The notes beneath the pieces are model-generated. The model saw nothing but the letters and a program-made list of their open reading frames with translations. It searched no databases and was not told the origin of the DNA. 64,000 nucleotides of DNA from Acanthornis magna (Eukaryota > Chordata > Aves > Passeriformes > Acanthizidae): the NCBI GenBank assembly GCA_036785705.1, contig JAWUZG010000084.1:9189501-9253500 (forward strand), in the 5' to 3' direction. The position numbers and the translations under genes were made by a program. Positions 14,401 to 28,109 of the stretch are shown here, one piece after another (position 1 is the stretch's first letter; each line of letters starts with the position of its first letter).

Positions 14401-17400
14401 TCAGCCTGCCAAACAAGTGTTCCAGGACTGGTCAGGAAAGGGCTGCAAAGGAAAGATACAGTGGAAATCTCGGCGTGGCCTTGGTTGACAGCTCACTTTT
14501 GGATTAATTCAAGCCCCACATGAAACTTATTAGCCAGCCAATTTGTGGTGTGCTCATCCTCAGCCATCAGGAAAGGACTTCACACCTTTTCCTTCTAATG
14601 AAATTGAAGGAGTTGAATTAATTTGCCTCTAACTCAGCCATGCAGTAATCCAAAGCTCACCGAAATCAGCAAGCTTCAGATCAGACCTTTAATGACCTAG
14701 AGCAGTGAAAGGACACAATTTACTCTCCTTGTCCTTTGTTTCCCAGAAATGCTCAGAAACAGGCACATGTTAATTCCTTTGCCTCTTCCACTCCCACACA
14801 ACAGCTGTAAGTAGCCCTCTGTCTGGTGGCAAAAACTACTTCAGCCAAGCACATAACACCCCCCTAACCAAAACAGTAACCCAAGAAAGAAATTCCGAGT
14901 CTTAGGACACAACAACAAACCTTCCAGGGCACCATTAAAACCTCTCAGAATACACAAGGCATATGGCTATGATGGGGTGAGGGGAGTGGACTTGAATCAC
15001 TACAGTGACTTCTGTACCATACAGGAGACAGAAGTACAGAACTACCCAAGGTCACTTGTTTTTAAAAAAAGGCTTGGTTCTTCTCCCCATACATTTTATA
15101 ACCTGAAAAAGGTGAACACCTATTGAAATGAAGGGGGAAAATGAAGACTTTTTTAATAATATAACTTTCAAAATAGGTACTGCAGTACCCTTAATGATTT
15201 ATTCATGGATTTTCTGACTTACACGACTCTAGCTCTTTGTCCTTCACTTAGATACTCCCGCTGACAGTATTTTGTTAGCTGTTAGGAATTTGAAAGCTCA
15301 CAACAGCTATTGTCACAAATGAGAAGCAAAACTAGGTCTTTGTTGAACAGCTTAATTGTACGCAGGCAGAAAACATTTGAGGGCCAAACTGAATATTGGA
15401 AAATAGCAAGTTATCTGAATCTGTGTTCAGACTATTTAAAATCAAAACTTTGTTAAATTCCAGAGTATCCAGACCAAATAAGAAAAAACCATGAAATGTT
15501 ACACCACAGATGCAATGATCCACTCTGAAATAATGAGATGAATTTTAAAATAGACAGCATTACTGTTTTCTTTCATAAATACTTGTTATTCCATCAGTCC
15601 CAGTCTAGTAGAAAGCTGTAAATACTGCATAGCAAGGACAGAACTCTCCTCTCTAGACCCAAATCAACAACAGTAGTTAACATGTAGGCATTAATTTCAG
15701 GATCTTGGCAAAAAGCAATTAAGAAAAGTTCTTTACCCAACTAAGTGACTTTTCTAGCCCTTTCTCATCAACCAGGTACCAGCTGCACAGTGAATTGGTA
15801 GAAAGCAGCTGCACATTAAGTTTCCACATAAGACACATTCTTGTATCTCTAAGCATCAATTGCTGAGCTAGTCACTGCATTGCAGTGCCCTGCGTTTCAA
15901 GGTGGAAAAAAAGGAAATTTGGGGGAACAAGTCACCTGATCTATCTTAGATGTCAGGATACATGAAGTAGCCCTGGAAATTATGTTCTTCTGCTACCTAT
16001 AAATGAGCCCAAAAGTGACTTTGTCAGGTGTCACCTCCATGGTACCTACAGCTAGACAAGAAGTAAATCTGTGTATGATTTCTAGCTGAGGCTTCAAAGA
16101 AGAGCCATGGGTGAGCATCACACTTGCTAACTGGGCAATCATAAAATAACCGAGTCCCCACAAGACCAAGCATGGTTTGACAATGGCATAGATTTTAGAA
16201 CATTTTGTTTGACACACTTATCCTTTTGGCAGCTGAGATCACACAGTCATATCAAGACACAAGGCTTCTGGACACCCTCAGCACCATCGCTCTTTCCCCT
16301 CTCAAGGGGTAAGAAAAGCCATAACACTACTAAAAGCATGGTTTCAGCATTCTTGGTAAAGACATTTAGAGAAAATATCCACGTAAAAATGTCCTAAAAC
16401 ACAATCTGCGTGAATAAAATTGTACAAGGAATGACAGATGATAAAAGACAACCAAAGCAACACTTCCACTGAAGTAACAGTCAACAATGTTGACTGTTTA
16501 AGTGAAAGCACGCTTAAAACTGATCCCACTTAATCCTTCATAAGCATTTTGTTTCCTAATGTTACATAAGCTACAGCAATTAAAAAGCATTTAAATTATT
16601 TACACCTGTATTTATGAACTCTACTGTAAAAATATGTTTCTAAATGTAAAACTTGGTAATTGACAAGACAAAAAATAATTTGGGGATTAACTGTATAGAT
16701 TTACATTTCTAAATATAACTGTATCATATGGCTTTATATTCAAGTACACATATATACTTGTATTTATATACATATTGCATATATTTTTATATTAAGTATT
16801 CTGCCAATACTGTTCATTCTCACACTGTACCAAAAATATTTATAAATGAAAATATTAACTACCAAAGTAATTTATTAAATGAATAGCTATTGTTCTTGAG
16901 CCAAGAACACCATCCTGCTGAATACCCTCAAGTCACACAGTATTTATTGTGATACACATAGAATTGTGCAACTTTTACTGAATACCCAAAAGTTGCACTC
17001 TCATAAAGCCTGCGTACATAGCATAAAAAATTAACATTAAATACATATTAAAAATGCTGTTCAGCAAGTATTTTCACAGCATTTTTTGCAAACACAATTG
17101 TGCCAGGAAAAAATTTGTAGAAATAGGAATACACAGATACTGAAAAGAGTAACTTTTAGATTGGAGCCTTCAGGATCAGATTGCATTAGGAATATCCAAG
17201 AACATAAAAGAAGTGGACACTGTTAGAACTAATCTATACCAAAACTGAAAACACATTTAAATGGCTGAATTGGTATCACAAGAAAGTCTAGCCAAGAAGC
17301 CTTTATCCATTTTCTAAGGCAGGACTAAAGCTTGTCCTAGATCAGCAGGGAGTACAGGAGGCATGTATAGCAGAACTCCAGTTTGGAAATTACTTAAAAA

Positions 17401-20400
17401 AGAAACACATTGCACATTGTGTGACTTCCAAATACACATGGTGAGAGCACACTGAATTTGACTATCTGATTCTAACTATAACAAAGTTGCCTAGACTATT
17501 AAAGGAGTTGATTCAAACGTCAAAGATTGAGGGGGAAAAAGAAACAAACAAAAAAAAAAATAAAAACTACTCCCAACATTCAGTCATCACACTGAAGGAC
17601 AACATGAATAAACGTAACCAGTTTGGAATGACATTGTTTAAAACACTATTAATCAAAAATTTGGGTGAGAAGGAGACAAGAAATCTGAAGGTAGTGAGAC
17701 AGGGAATAAGCCAACCAGAAACAGAACAACAGGGAAAAAAAGCAAGAAAAATAGTAACAAATGCTCTACCTGATAAATAAATCTAACCCTGTATACCTCC
17801 CACTTCCACTTTTCAAACAGAGATGCATACAAACATATAACAAGTATGAATGAAAACTGCCCAAAGCTTAGCTAAAAACACAAAATATTGCTTTTAAGAC
17901 AGTTCCCCTTTTTGACCAATCTGTCCCTTTCTCCACTTATTGCAGATCTTCACAAAAATCCAGAACTATATGGGCAAGCACAGCCTTTGCTACAATTTTT
18001 ATACAGCCTGAAAGCTTAACTCTTTATCAAAATGTCTCACTACGTCAAAGTACAACACTTTCTATACAGACAGAAATTATGTTTCCTTTATCAAAGTATC
18101 CTGTTTTAAAATTAAGAACTTTGACAGCCAAGCTTTCCCAGTTTTAATATAACCCCTAGAACACTTTAGAAAAAGTTAAACTGCAGGACAGGAGAAATGC
18201 ATGTCAGGAATGTAACAGCACACAAAAAATGAATCTGTAAGAAGCCTGGGTTTTATGAGATTGTAACTACCTTAATTTTCAAGGCATTTAGATTTTCCTG
18301 AGACTCATTTGAGTGACCCATTATTTAACACTCTTCATTACCCATCCATTAAAATTTCACTTATGAATACTTCTCGCAACTGTCAGCACTCAGCCTACTT
18401 GAAAGGCTATTGTTAAAGGCTCATATAAAAGGAAACAATAAAGACAGATACTGTGGATTTACCTCAGAGAATGGAAAGTTTCTGGAAAAAGCCAAGGCAT
18501 GAGATTTAAAGATGACAGAATAAAGCCTTTAATTATTTGTCGTCCTGCAAATCTTCTAAGTAGGCTAACTTAATAGTGTGCAAGTACCATTTATCCTTCA
18601 AAGTTATCCTCTATTTCCCATAAAATTTTTGCCTCCTATCTTTACATATATATGCTAATACTCACTATTTATGGGTACTTTGGTAGAAAACCCATCATGA
18701 AGGCTGATGCACATTCTGGCAAAACATCATACACAAGGAGGACTCACTGCAGGTGAGGGTCGTGGAATCTCAAAAGCGTAGCTCCAAATTCAGGACCTAA
18801 GCTACAAGAAGATGTTAGGCTCTCAAAGTGCCAGGTTGAGCTTCCAGTGAAACAGGAGCACACCAATCATTTTAGGAGAGCAATGGACATATCCATAGCT
18901 ACAGAATTAATAGGAAAAAACGCCATACACCATCCTTTACGCTGTACCATTTCCCCTGTCTTTGCTTCCATGTGTAGTTTCAGCCAAGACTGCTGCCACT
19001 TACTGATACTTTTTCCGTCCTTGCTGGATTCTCAGCTTCCCTGTCCTGAAGTGCTACTCCATGCTGGCCCCTGAGGCGCAGCCCTTCCCAACCCAAACCA
19101 CACCGCTGTTTACACATTCCTACATTTCTTCTGCGTGGCTGGTGAACACAGTACCTCCACCACTTTTTCAGCTGATTACAACTCAGATAACTGAATGGAA
19201 CTTATGAGGCACACATAATGAGAGTTAATTATGTTCACATGATGCAACTGAATTTATGGTCACACAAAATCTCAGCTACTCTGACAATTACACAGACCTA
19301 GCAAATCCTCATGCTCAAAGCAGCAAGTAAACTACACCAACTTCAGAAAAGGCAAGATAGGACAAACATGCACAGCAGCACAGCCACAAGGTGTACCAAC
19401 CTTAACCATTGCAGGATGGCTTACCTAAATCTTCCACATAAAATTAAATGCGCGTATTTCTACAAAGTTTTAGGCTAGAATTTAATTACCTAAGAAACAT
19501 GTATGGCTATTAGATTGTTCTGAAACAAACAGCAACAACTATTTTCTTACTTCAAGCAGTTTAGCTATAAAAATTTGATCTTTTTAAGTATTCACTGAAG
19601 ACCAGCCCTAATAAGATTCAAAACTGTGAACATATAATGTATCATCTAATTTCATTACATAACTTAAAAACAAAAGGCCTCAATGAATGCCTCAAAATGG
19701 ATGACAAGTTTGAACATTAACTGCTGAAGAAATTTCATTTCTAAAAATGCAATCTTCAAGGGCACCAGCTGAATCATCACCAAATAACCTTTACACTCAT
19801 TAACCAATTCAGACATCATCTGTTATATTTCAAGATGCCTTCTCTCATAAAAACCCTGAGTGAAACAGGCCAGTAAAAGTATCTGCCCACACCTGTAACA
19901 GTGTATAAATCACCAGCACAGAGACAGTACAGACACCTGATCTCATGACAATTATAATAAATGATGCAGAGATGAAGTAGAAAACAACCAAATATATGTG
20001 CTGAGTAATAGGAGAAACAACTTCTATTTGTTTTAATAGCTTCATTACTCTCCTATTTATTAAATAGTTGTAGGAGAGACTTTATGAACAAGCAAAGTTT
20101 TGATATGTATGCTATTATGTGTGCTATTAATTGTTCTGGTTTTGTTCTAATACTTTACACACACAAATTGCACACCGTTCACATATTTAAGGAATATGCA
20201 CAAAGATACTTAGTTCCAGGCAAACAGATATTTTCTCCAGCTTAACGAAAAGTGTTCTCCCCCTCTCTTTGTCCTTCTCAAATTCCTGGAATGTCACACA
20301 CAGAGGATTTTACAAAAGTACGATGCCTACGTTGAGGTACTGTATTCTCTGCACCAAACAATTTTGTCTGCAGTAGAAGGGCAGTACGTGACATACTGAA

Positions 20401-20661
20401 AAGCACTGCAAGCATGCACATGTGCATCCTGGCCAAATTAACATTCCCAGGATTTGGCCTGGCTTTAAACCACCAAGTAGACATGCTCTAGTTATATCCT
20501 GTAATGATATACCGTTTGTTTTGATCGCTGCTGTCTTTTTTCCACACCAAGTAATACAGGAGTCACAGAAGTAAAGTGGGGACTAATGTTTCCCCATTTA
20601 CTGACCAGTATACAACTGAGTAATCTCCTAACCATCCTTGGAAAAGCTCATGTACAAAGAT

Positions 20662-20662
<1 letters not shown>

Positions 20663-20711
<49 letters not shown>
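20663..20711. repeat. Compound (TA)n(CA)n microsatellite
   Basis: An uninterrupted run of about 15 AT units is followed directly by about 8 AC units. It is likely polymorphic in length. It lies in PLEKHA7 intron 3. Confidence 0.98.
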
Positions 20712-23700
20712 TAGTCACACATTCTGTACACATCATCCCTCCACTAATTATTTCCCTCTCCTGTTACGAACTGCAAAAAGCAAAAATTTCTTTGGCAGCA
20801 CATAAACACACCCTTCACTGTTTTAAAGGTTCAAAAACAAACATAGCATTTATGATGTAAAATATTTCAAACAATTATTTTTTATTCTAGTGTATAATCA
20901 GAAAACTATTATGAAAAATATCCAGCCTATGCAATAAACAATCATCTTAATTGAAGATATTATTTTCCAAAGCCATTCCAAAGGTGCCAGAAGTTATAAC
21001 AAAGTTTAAAACTGCCATTTACATATATGAAAAAAAGCAATTGTTGTGTCTGAATAAGGCTGACTGCAAATACTTTACCCTACAACAGGCTCTATATGAC
21101 ACCATCCAAGAGCTTTAGTAACTTAAAAGTTTCAATAACATTTTACTGGAACTTGCCTGGAATCTACTTCTTGATTTGTTGGATAATTCTCCACGAGAAT
21201 ATTTACTATACTAGCAGCATCTTTGTAAAGTCTTCCCATCCAAAGCATGGCTTCTGACAAGACATTTAATGGTTTTTTCCCACAAATCCAGTGTGATTTT
21301 ACCTCACTTGTATAGGAATACAAGTTCTGCAGTTCTATGCTGATGCAAATGTTAAGTCCTGTCATTTCCACATGTGCGAGTGTGGGAAGAAGGAGGGTAT
21401 GTTTGTTTTTAAATACAGCTAGCATAACTCGTCATACTTCCCAGACTCTAGATGATAAGAGAATGGTTTTTGAAAGGCGTTTTATTGGCAGTATGTATGA
21501 GTTTCAAGTCATGTATGTATCTGCAGGCAAGTACATCTGTTGCATAGGGGTCTACCTTTGGACTTGTACCAGTTTCCCCTGCAGTTCAACACCAATTTAT
21601 AGCAGAACTTATAGAGGAAAACAACAAAGATTCCATGAGTAATCCATGCCAAGCCCCAATTAAGACTTTCAAAACAATAATTACTCGGTGTCAATTATGC
21701 CAGCATTTCTTATATGAGCACGCTTTAAGAATGCAAGCAGGGCTAGCCAAAGACTGCAAACACTTTATTAGCCTTTATTCATTCAACAGAATCTCTCTAA
21801 AAGCATCTATAAACCCAAATCTCCAGCAGCTGTCTACATTTTTTTATTGTAACCCTTAGCACTGTGAAAAGAATAGACCTTTAGTTTGGAACTAGTTATT
21901 TTTGCATTTCTATACAAAAACACACTAAAAAGGTTTAAAAATAGACATACATTAAAGGTTTTTCATTCCTATCCCAGTCTTAATAAACTCTTTGTAATGA
22001 CTGAAACACTAACCCTTAATAGTAAACAATAAGAGTTACCAACACATGCATCTTCTTATTGCAAAAATATTCAAATTCTGTAACAGCCTCAGAATAAAGT
22101 TAGGAGCACTACAAAACCCAGCTGGTTTGGTTTTTTTTTCTAAAATGCAATGTTAAGGTTATCCTTTCTGTCAGCACCTATTTAGTTTGCCACCTTCTCT
22201 TTCAAAGCATATGCATTACAAGGAGGTTTTCACAAACTTCTTTTTTAAAGCCAATAAATCAGATTTTCTGTTACAGGGAAAAAAAACCAAACCAACAAAT
22301 AAAACCAAACCAAGCAGCGGAATAATCCAATTGTTAGCAAACCAGAAAAACAGGCACATCATATACAAAAGCACATAAACTTCAGGAAAAATATACAGGA
22401 CATTAAAAAAATCCCCCACAGAAAACTACATCAGCAGAGTAATTCCTCTTTTTCATAATGAACCATGCCAAATCTAACTGGATAGCACTATTACAAGTAA
22501 GTTATTCAACTGATGTACAGAAATTACTGGTGCAAACATATCCCTCCACATGAAGTACTCAGAAGGCTTCAGACATCATCTAAATAGTCATGCAGAGACA
22601 GATGCTGCAGAACCAAATGACAAAAGCACAGCTGTCTGTTTTCCTGATGCTGAGCACACCACTTGCTAACTTTTAAGGGCACAATTTCAGTATAAATTTG
22701 ATTTATGAACTGGAGAAAAAAATACCAAGTGACTGAAGCAAATAAAGCCAAAGGTCTTTCCTTAACTTCAGCTTTCATAGGCAGAGATCAGATATTATCT
22801 TTCAATTTAGTAATGCACAGGTTGGTTATTAAAAAGAAAAAGCAGGTTTTTTTAATTCTAAATGTGAATTTGGTGGAGCAAAAAAAAATCACATTAAAAC
22901 AATCAAGCCAATTTTTGCTGCAGACAGAAATTTTATGTCAACTCTCCAAGCCCTCAGTGCTGTTCCTCTAACATTTGCTAAGGTCTCCATCCCAAGTTTG
23001 GCCCACCAACCCAAGAGCATGAAGAACAGTTTGCAAAGCTTAAATCCCCATATGTTAAAAAACAAACTGACAAAATCCTACCACAATTATATTTTGTGTT
23101 CAGTGAGATCGGAAAGCCCCTGAAGATTAGTTGAGCTGGCAGAACAACCCAAACCTGCCAGAACAATTCATCTGGCTTAGATGCTCTTCCTTGCAGCCAT
23201 ATTTCCCGAGGAATGCTCAAAACCAGATATACTTCAACTTGGATCAACTCTTCTGGCACTCTGCTCCTGCAACTCTCTCACAAGCAGAGCCCCCTTATCA
23301 CACGGCAGGTTTGGGAATGGAGATAAACACAGGAATGAGCCTCTCAGCTCAGAGGAGCCCACGCCAGGACACCTCCGTGTTGTTGGGAGGACGTGCCCTC
23401 CCAGGTTAACAGGCACACGCATGTCCCAGGAGCAATCCTATCCACACATCCCCACGCACGAGAAGAAGCAACAGGCTCAGGTCTTCTAGGGCTTACTGAA
23501 AAAAGCAGTGGCTCATGCCACTACAAAGGGTGAGCCACTCCAAATTAAATGGCAAGTGAAGCTTTTTTCTGCCATTTACAATAGTGCTGATCTTCGGTGA
23601 TTAAATGCAAACTCTGTAAAATGTTTGCATAATGGTATCTTGCAATATTCAAAGTAGTATATGTTGCTGTGTTTATCATACACTGCCTCTGGTTTTATTT

Positions 23701-24128
23701 GTCTCGTATTCCATATAAACAGAAGAAAAGGATACACTGTTCTTATTATCACAATCTCCCACACTGAACCACATTATTTTAAGTTACTGGTCCTAAAAGG
23801 AAAAACAGGTCTAGCATTGTTATTTTCTTCCATGTCCAAGTTAATTCCTTGTAACCAATACTAGGTAGGTCATTTAAATAAACTTCATCAGACACAAACT
23901 CCAAATGTACCTCAATTCTACTCTGAATTTTCAGGCTTTATGTAATTACAAAAATCATTCAGCAACCCCACGTTATCTAGGAAAACAAAGAGCTAAATGT
24001 GTTCTTTTCTTAATTATGGAGCTAGAAAAGATGCATCATTCCAACTGCTTTTCAAGACTAATTAATCCGAAGTGAGACATTTAAAAAGCAGATTTATTCC
24101 TTAATAGTTGCAGAGTTGGCACCAAAAA

Positions 24129-24142
24129 TGCCCTCTTGTGGC
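24129..24142 (-). promoter_or_regulatory. CTCF-like core motif
   Basis: The plus strand reads tgccctcttgtggc. Its reverse complement, GCCACAAGAGGGCA, resembles the CTCF core (CCASYAGRKGGCR). It is a single motif in the intron, with occupancy unknown. Confidence 0.4.
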
Positions 24143-27100
24143 ACAGCAGAACCCTGCAGAGCCTGCCCTCGGGTCTTCCAACTCAGATTTTAGAACAAGA
24201 ATGTATGACTCAGGGCTTGTTTTGAAACTAAAATGAGATAAGGAAAGCACGCAATAAGGTAAACGAAAACTGCAGGTATCATTCAGGGTTTGAATGAATG
24301 TTTGAACCCAGCTTCTCTATGTGGCTCCTGCTTTGAGTGTTAGTGTAAGTAGTGAGTACATCTGGCCCTCCCATAAATCTAAGCATAATCCAATTCCTGG
24401 GGAAAGCTGCTCTGGGAACAGAACACTGTCACTTCAGCAGATTCCTGAAAGGGAAGTCTTTGTGCTGCTTGAAACCTCTCTATTTAGGAATATATGTAAA
24501 AACAATTACAATGTCTGCAACAATAGCCAACAACTCGCAAGCCTGCCTCACTCTTAACCCCCACAGGCCACTAATTATTCTCAGAGGTTGAGGGGAACAA
24601 TCAACAGACAACTACAGTCACCAGATTTTTCTCTCATTGAACAAAGCTAGCACACTACACATTTTTCTGTTAATAGAAATGTGGCTGTGACAGCTTCAAT
24701 TCCCTTACTTGGAAGCAGCATCTTTCACACAGGTTTCATTTTTGCTGCTTTTCTAGCTCTCAGCCTGCCAAAATGACTTTAAAACAGTGGTTCATCTGCA
24801 ACAACTGCAACAACAAGCCACTAAGAAACTGTTTAAACTGAAGTCAAACCATCACAAGCACTAAAATCCTGATGTCCAGCAAGGAGGAGGGGCCTCCCCC
24901 ATCTTGAGTCCACAACACAGTAAAGAGCACATTCTTTAACACATCACTCTCTTGGTTGCATCTGCCCAACCGATGGCATTTTCAGCAGCCTGACAGGTTA
25001 TTCCTGAGGATTATTCCTTGGGTCCCTCATCCTGCTCCTCCCTAGAACAGTCTTCGGTGAAAGGTGTTGCTCTGTTTTTCCCAAAACACAGCTCAGGCAG
25101 GAAGCAGTTGTGTGCAGGCTCAGGAATACTGTATTTCAGCTGCCAGGTCATCTGCAGCAGCCCACAGCAAGGTCACACTCACTAAGGAGAGCACGTCCAA
25201 GTGCTGGGATGGAGCTGGCAGCAGCATCCGCAGCGCTGCTCAGCAGGGGAGAACAGGCAGCTTTCAAAGTGTTAAGTCTCAGACCAAAAAAAAACACATT
25301 TTAGTCTTTTGCAGTGCAATAAACAAAAAACAAGGGAAAAAACCCACCACAAAACAGTTTCACAAGTTATTACAAACCCTCAACCAAGCACAAAATTTTA
25401 GATGAAATATTAACACAACCTTAGAACAAAAGACATTTTAATTATTTGAGTATCTGAAATTTTTCTTTTCAGACACAAGCCATCCACGTGTGGTTTTTAC
25501 AAAGACATTTTGAAAGTTTTCAGTTGAAGTTCCAAGAATTTTTTTAAATACTTGTTATAAAACCAAAGCATTTTAAAATGAAGTTTAACAGTCAGTGAAA
25601 TCAAAATCACGACGTCATTTCATCTGTAAGAACACAGATGTTAACTTAAAGGAGTTAAATCTTTTTATAAGAGTCGGTGAGCTTTTCCTCAAAGCTTGGT
25701 TTGTGTGGAGCTGAGATGGAAGCCTCCCCATGAAGAGCAGGATGCACACACTGTATTTGTAGTGGTCTGGGCCCCCCAGACAACAAAATGCCTACAAAAT
25801 GATCATGGAACTGACATGATCATCATTGGCTGACACTGAACATCAGAGCGGATTCCTCTGGACAAAGCCCTGCCAGCCACGCTGCAAAGCTACTCAGGCA
25901 GTTCAGAGACCACGCAGGATTATGGTGAGGGAGTTTATCGCCCAACACAACAGGGGAAACCAGCAGGATCTGAGATATTTTTCAACATTTTGCCCACTCA
26001 GCACTTCCAGGAAAGATTCTCAAATCAAAAGTCATTAGGCTGCATCCTTCCAGGTGTAACAGTTCAACAGCCCTTTTCTTCTAAAACACAAATGAGGTTT
26101 TCATCACTGTTGAAACCAATGAATCAGTATTTCCTTCCAAAGTTATCCTAGCTTGTGTCTGTTTTCTACATCCTGGTCTTGCTAAAAGGACAAGTTTGCT
26201 ACCAGCCACTGAGTAAAACCAAGCCACAGAAGATTTACATACCACCTACCTGGTCAAGATCCCAACCTATTAAAAGCTGCCTTTTTTCAGACAGCTGTAT
26301 GTAGTTCTCCTCCAGTGTTTATAGAATGTAAGTCATAGATGTATGTGTGTACACACCCACACAGAAGGGGTGAGATGGGTTGGGGAAGGAGAGAAAAAGA
26401 AATCACAGGTGTCCTTATCACCTCAGAACAGTTGCTAAACCACACCCAAGAGTGGAAGAGATAAGTCTCCAATCAGTAATAGGCTTCCTCTTCCACCAGC
26501 CTTCCTCAGGCATACCATAACAAAAATTCCTCTCTCTATAATTTATCCCAGATCACTTACCTGAGTGCTGTCCTGGGATGTCTGCAGCTCTCTTAGCCAC
26601 TCTGGCTTCTGATCCTAGAAGGAAATTCTCAATCTCTGTACCCACGCACCCTGACTCAGCAAGCCTCCTCTCCAGAACACCAGCCTACCCATTCAGGCAG
26701 AGAGTACCATTTCCCAATCCCTACAGGAAACAACTCCTCATAATCCTTGTGCAGCTGAAGGCTAGCAAGGTCTGCCATTTACAACATCACTGAATGTATG
26801 CAGGTTTCAACAAATGGTATCGATTGCACAGGTCACAAGTACTTCATTTCTCTTGAAACCAGGAGTACCTCCCCATCAGTTACAAGGCAAGAATTCATCT
26901 ATTGTAGGTCCCTCAGCTGTTTGCAGCTACTCTGAGCAGTTAAGATAACATATTATACAGGATATCTTTATACCAGTCAACTTTAAAAAGGCAATTGTGA
27001 CATTTAAGATAAGCTTCTTTAGCAGGCAATCTAAAAAGCCCATACAAAAAAACCTCACATTATTATTAAGTACACACAAAGCAGTAGCCCATTTTGAGTG

Positions 27101-28083
27101 GGCTGGTCTGCCTTTCTTCCAAGCATTCAGATAGTTGCTTTCCAAAATTGAACATCTCTAAAAACTGTTTCTCTATTTAGTCTTAAAAAGTTTCTTTCCA
27201 GAGAAGCATTACGTAAATAAAAACCTGTTTTTCATGCCCTGCAGAAACTGTTTTCAATGTTGACGGGGGAGGGGGTTATCAACCTAAGAGCTAGAAAGCT
27301 TTGAAGGACATTCCTTTCCTCCTGCATTTCAGATTAAGTACAAACTCCTTCCTCTACTTGTTAGACCTGATGACAAGAAAGTAGCTCTCCTCATGATTAA
27401 CTTCTTATAAAAATAATTTTTAAAAAATTTAAAACTTCACTGTTACAGTTACCATAGTCCACTTGAAAACTGAGTTAGGGAAAGGAGTCTTTATCCCAAA
27501 CAATGGTAAAGATCCACACGTTCAAAACGAAGGAAAATTAACATGAAAACGTCTACAAGCTAAAAGTTTACTGCAAATCTCTGACTGACCCTTTAATAGC
27601 TGAAACAGCATAAACATTGGGAAAGACTTAGGACAGAATTGTTCCTACCATTTTCCAAAACTTTTGAAAGAGAAATAACTATTTTTCCCTAGCATCAAAA
27701 AAAAAACCAATACAGAAGTATTTCCTCAAAGCAATTTGTGTCAGTAAGTAGAATATTTATCATGAGGTTTTATGAAGATGGCAAGTGCTCACCTCTCAGA
27801 AGATTTATTTATCCAGCATCAGATACCAAAAAGGCTTCCACTAGACAGTCTTTGACCTGCTTGAGCTTCAGGAGTACTTTTTGCAAGGGGAGGGGAGAAG
27901 CTGCTAGTTATATCATTATAAATGTATTTTAAAATGAATGCATTTTGACGCAAACTGATTAGGAGGAGGGAATAACTTCATGGTCAAAATCTTCCAAGAG
28001 TAGAGCTCTGCAACTTTCTTAAAGAATGGATGCCACTACAAAAGGAATTGTTACCTTAGATGGAATGACACACAGAAAAAAAA

Positions 28084-28109
28084 TCTCTTTTTCTTTTTTT
28101 TTTTTTCTT
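28084..28109. repeat. T-rich polypyrimidine tract
   Basis: The tract is almost pure T with a few C. It could be the poly(A) tail of a minus-strand retrocopy, but I recognise no retrocopy beside it. Confidence 0.85.
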
